Assembly (NCBI RefSeq): GCF_002051585.1
Contig: NZ_MZGX01000003.1
Span: 124,001 to 188,000, forward strand
DNA: 64,000 nt
DNA from: Ruminiclostridium hungatei
Lineage (GTDB): Bacteria; Bacillota; Clostridia; Acetivibrionales; DSM-1351
Reading direction: 5' to 3'
The notes under the pieces are model-generated. The model was not told the DNA's origin. It made no database searches and saw only the letters and a list, made by a program, of their open reading frames with translations. Position numbers and translations under genes: made by a program. This document shows, in pieces, positions 45,176 through 56,070 of this stretch (position 1 is the stretch's first letter; each line of letters starts with the position of its first letter).

Positions 45176-45205
45176 ATTATATCTTAATGAAATCTATAAA
45201 GTCAA
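45176..45205 (-). promoter_or_regulatory. Promoter of the cobalamin operon
   Basis: Minus strand TTGACT (45205-45200), 18-nt spacer, TATAAT (45181-45176). The start of transcription would be near 45169, just upstream of the riboswitch. Confidence 0.75.
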
Positions 45206-45219
45206 ATAGTTGAAAATTT

Positions 45220-46740
45220 TTACTTTGCTACCTCCACTAATTCTTTGGACATGCTTTCAATACTTTCTACAGATGAATCCAGTTCCTGCATTGAAGCCAC
45301 AAGCTCCTCACTGGCCATTGCAATCTGCTCCAGGTCATTAAGGGTACCTGTATTTATATCCTTGACCTCTGTAACCATGTGGACTACCTTATGGCTGTAT
45401 TCCACCACATCCCTTGTATCATTGCTGACTGTGGCAAGCTTTTCATTCATCAGATTGTTTGCATCTGCCACGCGTATAAATGAGTTTCTGGCGGCATCAA
45501 TAGTTGAAAGGCCGTTATCCACCCTGTCTGTTCCTGTATCCATTGCTTTTACCGCATTTTCGGTGTCTTCCATTATCTCTTTGATAAGTGTGGCAATATC
45601 TTTGGCGGCCTTCTGTGAGCCTTCTGCCAGATTTCTTATCTCCTGGGCCACCACAGCAAAGCCCCTGCCCTGTTCCCCCGCTCTTGCAGATTCTATGGAA
45701 GCATTCAGTGCCAGCAGGTTTGTCTGCTCCGATATATCGGTAATCACTTCAACAAATTTTGAAATTTCACCTGACCTGGTTTCCAACTTTGCTATGGTTT
45801 CCTTGCTCTGTCTTGTAGCTGTTGCTATGGCATTCATTTCTTCCACCGCAGCCTTCATTACCCTGACACTGTCTTCGGACAGCTCCCGGATTTGTTCAGA
45901 CAGTTGGGACAGTTGCAAGCCTTCCTCAGATATCTTGTTTATCCCGGAAGCCATATTAGTTACAGCAGCAGTTGCCTCCTCCATGTTTCTTATTGACATT
46001 TTGGAGCCTTCTGCAATTCTGGAGGTCTTATCTGCAATAGATTCATTTGCCTTGGTGGTACTTTCAGTCATCAGAGAAAGGCTGCTTACCGATTGAGCCA
46101 GCTCTGTGGAAACATCTGTGGTTTTCTGCGTCACCTTCACCATCTTATCAAGCATTTCCTGCTGCTCTTCGGCACCCATTATATTGCTCAGCATCCGGTG
46201 CGTCCTCGTTGACAATACAATAAATATGACGGACAATATTACAAGCTGTATGGTTCTCGGGGCCATTCCATAAACAATGGTACTGTAAATATCCTCAAGA
46301 TTGTGATCCGGAATACCTCCCAGGGGAATGGTGAGAAGCTGTGAAACATTAAGGACTATTATTGAACCAACTGCTGTAAACCAGCTAAGCCTTCTGGAAA
46401 AAAACAAACTTGCAACCGCCAGGGGAAAGGCGTACATTACCACTGTATGATAGCTTAACAGGGCGCTTAATATTCCTACCATCAATATAGCAGATGAAAC
46501 TGTCACATATTTTACCCAGCCCTCCTGTTTTTTGAACCCCCTGACTATGATGAAGGGGATTGTAAGAAGGAATACTGCAAGCGCCATTGCAACTGTCATT
46601 ATTGATTTATTGGCTATAAAAATTCCCACCGCATTGAGTATGTAAACCATAATTGCAAAAATATTAGTGTATATCATCACTGTAGCAGCGAATTTATTTG
46701 CTTCGACTTCATTTTTGATAAGTATTGAATTTTTTCCCAT
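45220..46740 (-). CDS. Methyl-accepting chemotaxis protein with a six-helix membrane domain
   Basis: 506 residues. About six hydrophobic helices fill residues 20-185 with only short loops, so there is no large extracellular sensor. The cytoplasmic signalling part has the conserved hairpin tip [20 protein letters not shown] followed by [18 protein letters not shown]. It probably senses something in or near the membrane, or its own membrane state, and signals through CheW/CheA. It is alone, with no che genes near. Confidence 0.92.
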   Translation of the reverse strand: MGKNSILIKNEVEANKFAATVMIYTNIFAIMVYILNAVGIFIANKSIMTVAMALAVFLLTIPFIIVRGFKKQEGWVKYVTVSSAILMVGILSALLSYHTVVMYAFPLAVASLFFSRRLSWFTAVGSIIVLNVSQLLTIPLGGIPDHNLEDIYSTIVYGMAPRTIQLVILSVIFIVLSTRTHRMLSNIMGAEEQQEMLDKMVKVTQKTTDVSTELAQSVSSLSLMTESTTKANESIADKTSRIAEGSKMSIRNMEEATAAVTNMASGINKISEEGLQLSQLSEQIRELSEDSVRVMKAAVEEMNAIATATRQSKETIAKLETRSGEISKFVEVITDISEQTNLLALNASIESARAGEQGRGFAVVAQEIRNLAEGSQKAAKDIATLIKEIMEDTENAVKAMDTGTDRVDNGLSTIDAARNSFIRVADANNLMNEKLATVSNDTRDVVEYSHKVVHMVTEVKDINTGTLNDLEQIAMASEELVASMQELDSSVESIESMSKELVEVAK

Positions 46741-46804
46741 AGCGTTACTCCCATCCTCCGAATAATTTGGTGTCTTGTACTTGAGTACTTGACTATCAGT
46801 TTAA

Positions 46805-49800
46805 TTATACGGTAAAAATCGCAAAACTTCCCTCTTTTTTAGAAATTATCTCTAAAACAGACTTTATTCTCTCCTTTAACTCGGAAACATGGGATATAAC
46901 ACCTACCAGCCGGCCTGTCTTTTGTATGTCTATAAGGCACTGGACGGCACTGTCCAGAGATTCCGGGTCAAGAGAGCCAAACCCTTCATCAATAAACAGG
47001 GTGTCAAGGCTGATGCCTCCCGAATAGGCCTGTACAACATCTGCAAGCCCCAGCGCCAGTGCCAGGGAGGCTTTAAAGCCCTCTCCCCCTGACAGGGTTT
47101 TCACATGCCTGGACTTTCCTGTGTAATTGTCGTAAACCTCAAGTTCGAGCCCTTGCTGCGCCCTTCCCTTTCCTTTTTCCTCTTTTCTTCTCAGATAGTA
47201 CCTTGAGCCTGTCATTTTCTCCAAACGCAGGTTGGCCGCCGTGATTATTTCATCAAAGTATGCAGCCAGGACATACCTTTCAAAGGTCAGCCTCTGGGCG
47301 TTCTCCCCCCTGGCTATTTTTGAAAGCTCTCCTATGGTATTATATTTCAGTTCGAGCTGCTGCAGCCTGTCAGCAATTTTTTCAAGCTGCAGGAGGGTCT
47401 TTGTATTATTTGTATACCTTGAAAAAACTATATTCTGCTGTTCCTGCAGCCTGCCCTGCTCTTCAAGCTGCCTGCCGTATTCCTGCTCAAGTCCGGCCAC
47501 ATCCTCCAGGCCCATATTCCCTGTCTCCTCTTCAAGTCGGGCCAGCATATCCTTCAGGGAATTAAGCTTCTGATAATACGCCTTGATATCCTCCTGCAAA
47601 TAGTCTATTTCCTGCTGGGTTTTTTTCATGGACGCAAAATGGGAATAATCCGCAAACCCTGCAGCTTTAAGTCTTTCCTGGAGTTGTTCCTCCAGATACA
47701 CCTTTTCCTCTTCACTTTCCTTCAAGGAGGTGCTTATTACCGCAAGCTGCTTTTCAGCATGGTTCAAAGACAGACCTGACTCTTCCAGGACGCGTTCGGC
47801 ATTTTTTAAGGCTTTTTCCATATCTGCAATGCAGAGCCTTATATCCACGGAAGCCGCATTCAGCTTTGCCTCAGAGCGAAGTTCCGGAGGAACCTCCTTT
47901 TCAATGCTGCCGGCCTCAGCTTGTGCACGGGTCTGCTCTTCATCTGCCGCCGCCCTTTTTTCTCCCAGCACCTTAAGCTGCTCCTCAAGCCTTTTAATAT
48001 TTTCTTCTGTTTCCTTACAGGCTTTTTCCAGTGCTTCCTTTTTCCCCACAAACTCCACCGTTTCCTTATGTGAGGCTATCAGAGCCACTGTCACGGCCTT
48101 AAGCGCAATACCTTTTTTATTTATTTCCTCCCGTATTTCCTGAAACAAACCCGAAAGTTGTACTTTTCCCTTATTTCCCGGCCTTACGGCATCCTGCTCC
48201 GAAGCATTCTCCTCCCGGACCGCGGCTTCATGGACAAAGGCTGGCAGAGTACCGGCTTCCAACGCCAGCAGCCTGTTTCGTATCTCCACTTTTCTGCTTT
48301 CCAGATTTCCATTGAGCTCCGACAGCGCCTTCAGCTTTTCGCTTCTCTCTTCATTTAAAGCTGCAAATTGCCTTTTTATTTTTTTCAGCTCTTCCTCATC
48401 TGTTATATTCTCAGGTAGCTGTGCAGGCCCGGGATGGGCTGTTGAACCGCATACAGGGCATGGATGGCCTTTTTTAAGGGTTTTGGCCATCAGTCCGGCC
48501 TGTGCACGCAAATAGTTGTCCTCTTCCTTTTCAAGCCGGCTTCTGAACGTGACAAATTCATGATCGAAGCTTTCAAAGTCCTGCTTTTTGCTATTGTAAC
48601 CGCTGTCCTGTTGAAAATAGGCTTCAATCAGCTTTTTAATGCCATCCAGTTCTGTCAAAAGCTTTTTATTGTAGGCTATTTCTTTTTCCAGGCGGACATC
48701 TTCAGCCTCGGCGGCATACAGCTTTCTCAGAATACCTTCCTGTTCCCGGAAGCTTGTCTTTTCATATTTCAGCCTGTCCTCCGCCTGTTCAAGCTGCTGC
48801 TTTGCGCTGCTGCTTTTTATTTTTGCAGCCTCCAGAGCTCCGATGCACCTGTCGTACTGTATCACCTTTGGAAGCATGCTATTTATCAATGCCAATTGGG
48901 TTTCATACTTTTTTCTGTCCGGCTCTTTTTCCTTTTGAGACGACAAGGCCAGCTTTACAGCTTCAAACTCCCGGCTTTTTTCCCGGGCCGTCTGTCCGGC
49001 CTGTTCCAACTGGGCTGTTTTTGCTTCGATGCCATTCCTGGCCTTTTTCAGTTGTTCATCCACCTCTGCTATGGCCAAGGCCTTTCGGGAATACTGAAGG
49101 GCAGTTTCTTTGTGTACATACTCCAGAGCGCCCTCCAGGGCAGTGGCATAGTCAAGCCTTAAGCGCTCCCTGGCTTCAAGCTTTTTGTTGTTTTCCTGCT
49201 TTTTAACAATGTCCTCTTTCAGAGTTCCCAGCTTCTCAGTGTTCAAAGCCAGCTCCGCACCGATTTTACTCATTCTGTTTTTGTCATTTAAGGATTCATT
49301 TTCAAGCAGCTCAATAAAAAGCTCAAGATTTACAGCTTTAGCCTGTCTGGCCTCTTCCAGGCTTTGGTTTCCGCCTGAATCCACATGTCTGATGTGGGTT
49401 TCAAGCTGTGTCTGTATATCGTGCACAGCCTTGTACAGCTCTCTGCTCTCATCCTCCAGCCTTCTTTGGATTTCAGCAAAGCCCTCCGTTCCGAAAATTT
49501 TCCTGAATATCAATTCTCTGTCGGCGCTGTCAGCCTCCAGAAGCTTTCTGAACTCACCCTGGGGCAGCATGACAATCTGTTTGAACTGAGCTTTGTTTAT
49601 CCCCAGCAGCTCATTAATCTTTTCATCAACATTCGCAATTTTAGTTATAAGTGCACCGTCAGGAAGCAGGAGTTCAGCATCGGCATTTCTGACCGTATAC
49701 CCTTCCCCCCTCTGTTTTTTTTGCTCCTGTTGGGGAGCTCTCTTTATTTTGTAGCACAGCCCTCTGAGTTCAAATTCCAGTTCAACATATGTTTCAGTGT

Positions 49801-50017
49801 CCGAAGAAGCAAAATCGCTTCTGAGGCTGTCCCTGTCCCTGCTGCTGCCTGAGGCCTCTCCGAACAAGGCAAAGCTGATGGCATCAAATATGGTGGTCTT
49901 GCCTGCTCCTGTAGGGCCTGAAATAACAAATATCTGCTCCTGCAGAAGGGTAAAATCAATGTGCTGCTCTTTGGCATAGGGGCCAAAGGCACTCATAGTC
50001 AGTTTCAACGGTTTCAT
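46805..50017 (-). CDS. sbcC: Exonuclease subunit SbcC
   Basis: 1070 residues, an SMC-like ATPase that with SbcD opens hairpins and trims DNA ends. N-terminal ISGPTGAGKTTIFDAISFAL is Walker A. Long coiled-coil arms surround the zinc hook CPVCG (KGHPCPVCGSTAHPG, about residue 510). The C-terminal signature TLSGGEGFKASLALALGLAD and Walker B LFIDEGFGSLD close the head. It lies 29 nt after sbcD. Confidence 0.96.
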   Translation of the reverse strand: MKPLKLTMSAFGPYAKEQHIDFTLLQEQIFVISGPTGAGKTTIFDAISFALFGEASGSSRDRDSLRSDFASSDTETYVELEFELRGLCYKIKRAPQQEQKKQRGEGYTVRNADAELLLPDGALITKIANVDEKINELLGINKAQFKQIVMLPQGEFRKLLEADSADRELIFRKIFGTEGFAEIQRRLEDESRELYKAVHDIQTQLETHIRHVDSGGNQSLEEARQAKAVNLELFIELLENESLNDKNRMSKIGAELALNTEKLGTLKEDIVKKQENNKKLEARERLRLDYATALEGALEYVHKETALQYSRKALAIAEVDEQLKKARNGIEAKTAQLEQAGQTAREKSREFEAVKLALSSQKEKEPDRKKYETQLALINSMLPKVIQYDRCIGALEAAKIKSSSAKQQLEQAEDRLKYEKTSFREQEGILRKLYAAEAEDVRLEKEIAYNKKLLTELDGIKKLIEAYFQQDSGYNSKKQDFESFDHEFVTFRSRLEKEEDNYLRAQAGLMAKTLKKGHPCPVCGSTAHPGPAQLPENITDEEELKKIKRQFAALNEERSEKLKALSELNGNLESRKVEIRNRLLALEAGTLPAFVHEAAVREENASEQDAVRPGNKGKVQLSGLFQEIREEINKKGIALKAVTVALIASHKETVEFVGKKEALEKACKETEENIKRLEEQLKVLGEKRAAADEEQTRAQAEAGSIEKEVPPELRSEAKLNAASVDIRLCIADMEKALKNAERVLEESGLSLNHAEKQLAVISTSLKESEEEKVYLEEQLQERLKAAGFADYSHFASMKKTQQEIDYLQEDIKAYYQKLNSLKDMLARLEEETGNMGLEDVAGLEQEYGRQLEEQGRLQEQQNIVFSRYTNNTKTLLQLEKIADRLQQLELKYNTIGELSKIARGENAQRLTFERYVLAAYFDEIITAANLRLEKMTGSRYYLRRKEEKGKGRAQQGLELEVYDNYTGKSRHVKTLSGGEGFKASLALALGLADVVQAYSGGISLDTLFIDEGFGSLDPESLDSAVQCLIDIQKTGRLVGVISHVSELKERIKSVLEIISKKEGSFAIFTV

Positions 50018-50046
50018 TTTAACAACCTTCCGTACAGCTTTTGCCG

Positions 50047-51210
50047 CTATACTCCTTCCTTTTCAACTTCTCCTATTATTCTTGCAATAACCTTTTCCGC
50101 TTCCTCTCCCAAGGTTTCTCCCTGAATGGAATTATAAAATTCCCTGAAGAGCTCCAGTTTTGATTTTGATTTATAGCCCTGAGAGGCGGAGGTTTTTGAC
50201 CCTTCCCTGGGGCCTCCGCCTTCTCTTGAGAGCCCCATGACATTGGGATATACCGCTCTCAGCTTTGACATGGGGTCAATCAGTTCACCCTTATCTGTTA
50301 TAATTGCATATATGTAGTCCTCAGTATTTGCACTCTTATATACCTCAGGGCTTATAAGTTCATTTACAGGCCCTTTTATTATTCTCATATCTCTTCTGGG
50401 AACAAGCTCTATGTGTCTTGCAGCCGCATTTCCCTTCTGATCCAGTTCTGCAACGGTTATGCCTTTTTTATGGTTTACCTCAGAAAAAGAGTATTTGAGA
50501 AGTGAGCCGGAATATCTTACATTATCATAACCGGCCTTTTGCGGCGCATGAAGATGCCCCAGCGCCGTATAGTTGAAAATGCTGAAATAATCCGAGCTGA
50601 CAAAATCCGTCCCCCCGATGCTTAAAGGCCTCTCCGAGTCGCTGATGTACTCCGCCGGGCCGCCCAGCCGTGTAATATAGCCATGGGTGACCATTACATT
50701 CCTCTGTTTCGGAGCAAAAACCTGTCCTATCTTTTCTATTATTTTTTTTGCCGCCTGGTCATGGGTGCATATCTGATCGTCCTTATATATGTGACGTATG
50801 TTCCTTGGGTCGGTATAGGGCACAAGATAGAAATTTACAGGTCCGAAGGAATCCTCCAGCGATATGCAGGATATATTGCCGTCAAAGGTCCCCTGTATGT
50901 GTAATCCGTTGTTTGTGAGAATCCTGTTGGCAAAGGAAAGTCGTTCCGCACTGTCATGATTGCCCGCAATAGCCAGGATGGGCACCTGCATTTCCATGAG
51001 CAGCCTGTAAAAAATCTCGTCTACCAGTTCCACCGCCTCCACGGGCGGTATGCTCCTGTCAAATATATCTCCTGCAATTACCAGGGCATCCGGCTTCTCC
51101 TGTTCTACAACCGATATAAGCTGCTCCAATATATACTTCTGATCTTCCAGCATGCTGAAATCATTTACAATCTTGCCTATATGCCAGTCTCCCGTATGTA
51201 TTATTTTCAT
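50047..51210 (-). CDS. sbcD: Exonuclease subunit SbcD
   Basis: 387 residues, the Mn-dependent nuclease partner of SbcC. MKIIHTGDWHIGKIV, IAGDIFDRSIPP and ILAIAGNHDSAERLSF are the phosphoesterase motifs, with VMVTHGYI and ALGHLHAPQ following. The ATG at 51210 has GAAGGA upstream and gives the normal N-terminus. Confidence 0.95.
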   Translation of the reverse strand: MKIIHTGDWHIGKIVNDFSMLEDQKYILEQLISVVEQEKPDALVIAGDIFDRSIPPVEAVELVDEIFYRLLMEMQVPILAIAGNHDSAERLSFANRILTNNGLHIQGTFDGNISCISLEDSFGPVNFYLVPYTDPRNIRHIYKDDQICTHDQAAKKIIEKIGQVFAPKQRNVMVTHGYITRLGGPAEYISDSERPLSIGGTDFVSSDYFSIFNYTALGHLHAPQKAGYDNVRYSGSLLKYSFSEVNHKKGITVAELDQKGNAAARHIELVPRRDMRIIKGPVNELISPEVYKSANTEDYIYAIITDKGELIDPMSKLRAVYPNVMGLSREGGGPREGSKTSASQGYKSKSKLELFREFYNSIQGETLGEEAEKVIARIIGEVEKEGV

Positions 51211-51275
51211 GCCATTCTTCCTTCTATCTTTTGATTTTTGCATATAGCTTGAACCCTGCTGCCGGCGTGAAAAGC

Positions 51276-52160
51276 CTAGCAGGGCAGGATAACCCTTATG
51301 CCCGACTGGATTATTTCAAAATCGGCGCATTTGGCGGTTAATATTTCCCCGTCAATATTCAGACTGAACTCTGTTTCACTCAGAATTTTAACTTTTTTGC
51401 ATTTTTTAAAGCTTACCTGCTTTATAACTCCATGCCGCCCTTTAATATACTTTGGGAACAGACTCAGTATCTTCAGACGGCTTACCTCACTTACCAGGCA
51501 CACATCCAGCAGCCCGTCGTCAAGCTGGGCTTCAGGTGCGGGCATAATCCCCCCGCCATAGTATCTGCCGTTGGCAACAGCCACCAGCAAGGCATTCATG
51601 GCGGTCTTTTCTCCGTCAATGTCAACTTCTATGCTGCAAATCCTGTGTTTGAAAACAGTGTATATGATGGAAAGAAGGTATGCCATGCTGCCGGTAATTC
51701 CGGGCTTTTTCTTGAATAATTCCGCATTGTACACAACATTTGCATCAAAACCTATGGATGCTATGTTTATAAAATATTTATCATTTACCCTTGCAAGGTC
51801 TATGCTTTTCTCCATTCCTTCGATTGTGCGGGTTATAACCGTTTTTACATCTGTCTCCGAATGCAGGCTGCGTATAAAATCATTTCCGGAACCGGTTGGT
51901 ATAACGCCAAGGGCAGATGACGACCCTGCCATTCCGTTGACAATTTCATTTACCGTACCATCTCCTCCGATGGAGTATATCCGGCAGGGGCCGGCTTCAG
52001 AATGTTTCCGTGCAACTTCCGCCGCATGCCCGGGATACCGGGTCACTTCAATAAGCAGCTCCTCCTGTTCTCTGGCTTTGAAGTATTCCTGTATAAATGG
52101 AACCAGCTCCACGGATTTGCCCTTGCCTGCCGCCGGATTTATAATAAAGATATGTTTCAT
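51276..52160 (-). CDS. Diacylglycerol kinase family lipid kinase (YegS/DgkB type)
   Basis: 294 residues. It starts HIFIINPAAGKGKS; the kinase motif IGGDGTVNEIVNGMAG and LGVIPTGSGNDFIRSL are the nucleotide and metal sites. ASIGFDANVVYNAE continues the family pattern. It is expected to phosphorylate diacylglycerol or a related lipid at the membrane. It lies upstream of sbcD on the same strand. Confidence 0.9.
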   Translation of the reverse strand: MKHIFIINPAAGKGKSVELVPFIQEYFKAREQEELLIEVTRYPGHAAEVARKHSEAGPCRIYSIGGDGTVNEIVNGMAGSSSALGVIPTGSGNDFIRSLHSETDVKTVITRTIEGMEKSIDLARVNDKYFINIASIGFDANVVYNAELFKKKPGITGSMAYLLSIIYTVFKHRICSIEVDIDGEKTAMNALLVAVANGRYYGGGIMPAPEAQLDDGLLDVCLVSEVSRLKILSLFPKYIKGRHGVIKQVSFKKCKKVKILSETEFSLNIDGEILTAKCADFEIIQSGIRVILPC

Positions 52161-52275
52161 GGGACCCCCGATATATATGATAAATACAATATATTTCCGC
52201 GTTTACTCTGCTTATATATTCTATTATACAGCAATTGTTTTAGTAATAATATTATCAAAAACAGGAACAGGTGCA

Positions 52276-52315
52276 GGTCAAAAAGCCTGGTGCAGACGCA
52301 CCGGGCTTTTTGACC
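52276..52315 (-). terminator. Terminator of abfA
   Basis: Long near-perfect hairpin GGTCAAAAAGCC-GGTGC with GCACC-GGCTTTTTGACC around a 4-nt loop (52276-52315), 15 nt downstream of the abfA stop on the minus strand. The T5 within the stem can serve as U-tract. Confidence 0.8.
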
Positions 52316-52329
52316 ATAATGATTATAAA

Positions 52330-53889
<1,560 letters not shown>

Positions 53890-53900
53890 TTAATAACTAT

Positions 53901-53929
53901 ATAATATCCTTCAACCCCCACCCTGTCAA
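53901..53929 (-). promoter_or_regulatory. Promoter of abfA
   Basis: Minus strand TTGACA (53929-53924), 17-nt spacer, TATTAT (53906-53901), near consensus. Start about 53893, leader about 55 nt. Confidence 0.8.
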
Positions 53930-54021
53930 TACTAATAGGTCAATTCCACAAAGTTCAGCTATTTACAAACCCTCAGAGGTTATTTATACTTATATTAATT
54001 CTTATAGAGGAGCAAACTTTG

Positions 54022-54927
54022 ATGAAAACGGATATATCAGAAAAATGGCTGCCGGTTTATGAAGCCCTGGGCAGTGACGTACGAATTAAGATAATAAACC
54101 TGCTGGCCGAAAATCCTTTAAATATCAAGCAGTTGGCACAGCATCTGGGCCTGAGCAGCGCTATTGTGACAATGCATGTTAGGAAGCTTGAAGGGGCCGG
54201 CATTATCAGGAGTGAACGCAAAAGCATTGATGGTTCCGTGCAAAAGCTCTGCCACCTGGCTGTGGATTCCATTGAAATCGCCTTCCCGGTCAAGCAGGCT
54301 AATATAAGAAATTATCATGAATTTTCCATGCCCATAGGGCATTACTCCGATTTCAGAGCTACTCCCACCTGCGGTATCGCCACTCCGGAAAAGGTTATAG
54401 GGCAATTTGACGATCCCAGGTACTTCCTGAACCCTGAAAGGGTAAATGCCGGCATTCTTTGGTTTACGGAAGGGTATGTGGAATACAGAATCCCTAACTT
54501 TCTGCTGTCGGTCCAGCAGCCGGAAGAACTGGAAATATCAATGGAACTCGGCTCTGAAGCTCCCGGTGTAAACAACAACTGGCCTTCGGACATAACCTTT
54601 TTCCTGAATGACCATAAGCTTGGTTTTTGGACCAGCCCGGGTGATTTCGGCTACAGCAGGGGAAAATACACCCCGGAATGGTGGAGCCTGCAAGTGGGGC
54701 AATACGGCCTTTTCAAGGCCATACGCATAAATCACTCCGGAACCTACATTGATGGCTTGAAGGTTTCCGATATATCTCTTTCCACTTTGGATATCCGCCA
54801 GAAATACTGGACTTTCAGAATAGCCGTCCTGCCTGACGCAATAAATGCCGGAGGTGTGACCTTGTTTGGAAAGGGCTTTGGAAACTACAGCAGGGACATT
54901 ATGTTTAAGTTGTTTTTCAGCCGGTGA
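54022..54927 (+). CDS. ArsR-type winged-helix regulator with large C-terminal domain
   Basis: 301 residues. The first about 85 are an ArsR-type DNA-binding domain: YEALGSDVRIKIINLLAENP, then LNIKQLAQHLGLSSAIVTMH and VRKLEGAGIIRSER. The remaining about 210 residues are rich in Trp, Gly and aromatic residues (EYRIPNFLL, FWTSPGDFGYSRGKYTPEWW) and suggest a beta-rich ligand domain that I do not recognise. It lacks ArsR metal-site cysteines. It is divergent from abfA, so control by a sugar is likely (inference). AGGAG lies before the start; TTG 54019 is possible. Confidence 0.75.
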   Translation: MKTDISEKWLPVYEALGSDVRIKIINLLAENPLNIKQLAQHLGLSSAIVTMHVRKLEGAGIIRSERKSIDGSVQKLCHLAVDSIEIAFPVKQANIRNYHEFSMPIGHYSDFRATPTCGIATPEKVIGQFDDPRYFLNPERVNAGILWFTEGYVEYRIPNFLLSVQQPEELEISMELGSEAPGVNNNWPSDITFFLNDHKLGFWTSPGDFGYSRGKYTPEWWSLQVGQYGLFKAIRINHSGTYIDGLKVSDISLSTLDIRQKYWTFRIAVLPDAINAGGVTLFGKGFGNYSRDIMFKLFFSR

Positions 54928-54998
54928 ATAATGTGAGCTGTCTTTTTTCCTAAATGCCTAATGCTAACGCATTTTCAGTTGGCAAATAAAACAAACTG

Positions 54999-55027
54999 TT
55001 GCATTTTTCCCGGATATGTATTAATAT
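54999..55027 (+). promoter_or_regulatory. Promoter of tRNA-Arg
   Basis: TTGCAT (54999-55004), 17-nt spacer, TAATAT (55022-55027). The expected start is near 55034, 28 nt before the mature tRNA. The inverted repeat CGTGAATTTCACG follows. Confidence 0.6.
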
Positions 55028-55061
55028 ATTTAGTGCACCGTGAATTTCACGTGTGGAGCGT

Positions 55062-55138
55062 GCGCCCGTAGCTCAATTGGATAGAGCGTTTGGCTACGGA
55101 CCAAAAGGTTGTGGATTCGATCTCTGCCGGGCGCGCCA
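55062..55138 (+). tRNA. tRNA-Arg (anticodon ACG)
   Basis: 77 nt with encoded CCA. The acceptor stem is GCGCCCG (55062-55068) with CGGGCGC (55128-55134). The D arm GCTC...GAGC, anticodon loop CTACGGA between TTTGG and CCAAA, and T loop TTCGATC are all visible. Discriminator G. Confidence 0.97.
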
Positions 55139-55143
55139 ACATT

Positions 55144-55186
55144 AAAACCCTCAAGTCAAAAGGCTTTGAGGGTTTTATATTTTCTC
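55144..55186 (+). terminator. Terminator of tRNA-Arg
   Basis: AAAACCCTCAA (55144-55154) pairs with TTGAGGGTTTT (55166-55176), an 11-bp stem, then ATATTTTCT. Confidence 0.85.
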
Positions 55187-55315
55187 TAAATATTTGCGTG
55201 ATAATTTTAGTTTGACACCATTTTGACATCATATTGTTCCAAAGCATAGGAAATTTTCCATAACCGGATATGCAAATTATCATACAATTATCCATTTTTC
55301 TAATTAAGCAATATA

Positions 55316-55645
55316 TTAAGACGAAAATAAAAATAAATATGAATAGAATACTGTAAATAACGCACCCAGCGTTATTCCAAATATCGATCTTGGTATACCA
55401 TGTTTGTTTTTATTTTTCTTAATATCTCTAATAGCAAGAACACCGAAGATTATTGCAAACGGTGCAGGTACCAATAAGACAGAAACAAGACCTAAGTAGC
55501 CGGCAGCAATAGCATATGCAGATCTGCCAACCGGCAACAACATCCTCGTTACAGCATCTGTTTGATTCACATCTGTAGGTACTCCACAACGGACACATAT
55601 AACTGCTTCATTACTAATTTCTTTACCACATTCTCTACAAAACAT
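55316..55645 (-). CDS. Zinc-ribbon membrane protein
   Basis: 109 residues. The N-terminus MFCRECGKEISNEAVICVRCG is a four-cysteine zinc ribbon. Two hydrophobic segments (about 43-68 and 90-108) flank the basic stretch RDIKKNKNKHGIPRS, as in small DUF4190-type membrane proteins. The role is unknown. It lies between tRNA-Arg and the NurA-HerA operon, on the opposite strand, with AGGAGAGAC before its ATG and a fair promoter (TTGTAA, TATTAT) upstream. Confidence 0.75.
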   Translation of the reverse strand: MFCRECGKEISNEAVICVRCGVPTDVNQTDAVTRMLLPVGRSAYAIAAGYLGLVSVLLVPAPFAIIFGVLAIRDIKKNKNKHGIPRSIFGITLGALFTVFYSYLFLFSS

Positions 55646-55788
55646 CTGTCTCTCCTTTTAAAGTAAGTAACTTTTTTGATACAACTTTTTACATATAATA
55701 CCATGCATGTATATTATTTTACAATATTAATCATTTTAATGTATATTTTTGTGTGGTAACTTAAGCATACACTGCTGGATGGATATTG

Positions 55789-55817
55789 TTGATTTTGTTC
55801 GCATTTTGGCATATAAT
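55789..55817 (+). promoter_or_regulatory. Promoter of the NurA-HerA operon
   Basis: TTGATT (55789-55794), 17-nt spacer, perfect TATAAT (55812-55817). Transcription would start about 55824, giving a 5' leader of about 245 nt. Confidence 0.7.
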
Positions 55818-55895
55818 GTTTGAATAATTATATATATATAAGAACAGTAATATTAGGCAAATAAGGATAGTGTGTTACAGACTTCAGAAAGAAAA

Positions 55896-55979
55896 CAGAA
55901 CATGCTAAAGTGAGTTGATTCAAACCATATTAAATGTTGCACAACTTCCTCAGATACTCTGTTCTGACGATTTTTTTTT
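55896..55979 (+). terminator. Leader hairpin with T9 tract (attenuator or small-RNA end)
   Basis: CAGAACA (55896-55902) pairs perfectly with TGTTCTG (55960-55966). The intervening 57 nt can pair partly (AGTTG with CAACT). ACGA and then nine T (55971-55979) follow. It lies between the promoter and the first gene, so the transcript either stops here as an RNA of about 155 nt or reads through into the operon. Confidence 0.5.
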
Positions 55980-56070
55980 GTTAACATTAGATAGTGACTT
56001 GGACTCAAAATTGGAGATCAAATTACGCATCATGAGTTCAAATAGATAGCTCAATTATGGAGGTCATGCA

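Noticed and set aside
48464-49162. 232-residue plus-strand reading frame
   Set aside because: It is antisense to the coiled-coil part of sbcC, rich in Phe, Leu and Cys, with no family resemblance or ribosome-binding site.
55047-55295. 82-residue minus-strand reading frame
   Set aside because: It runs across the tRNA-Arg gene and its terminator; the protein-like text is the antisense of the tRNA.
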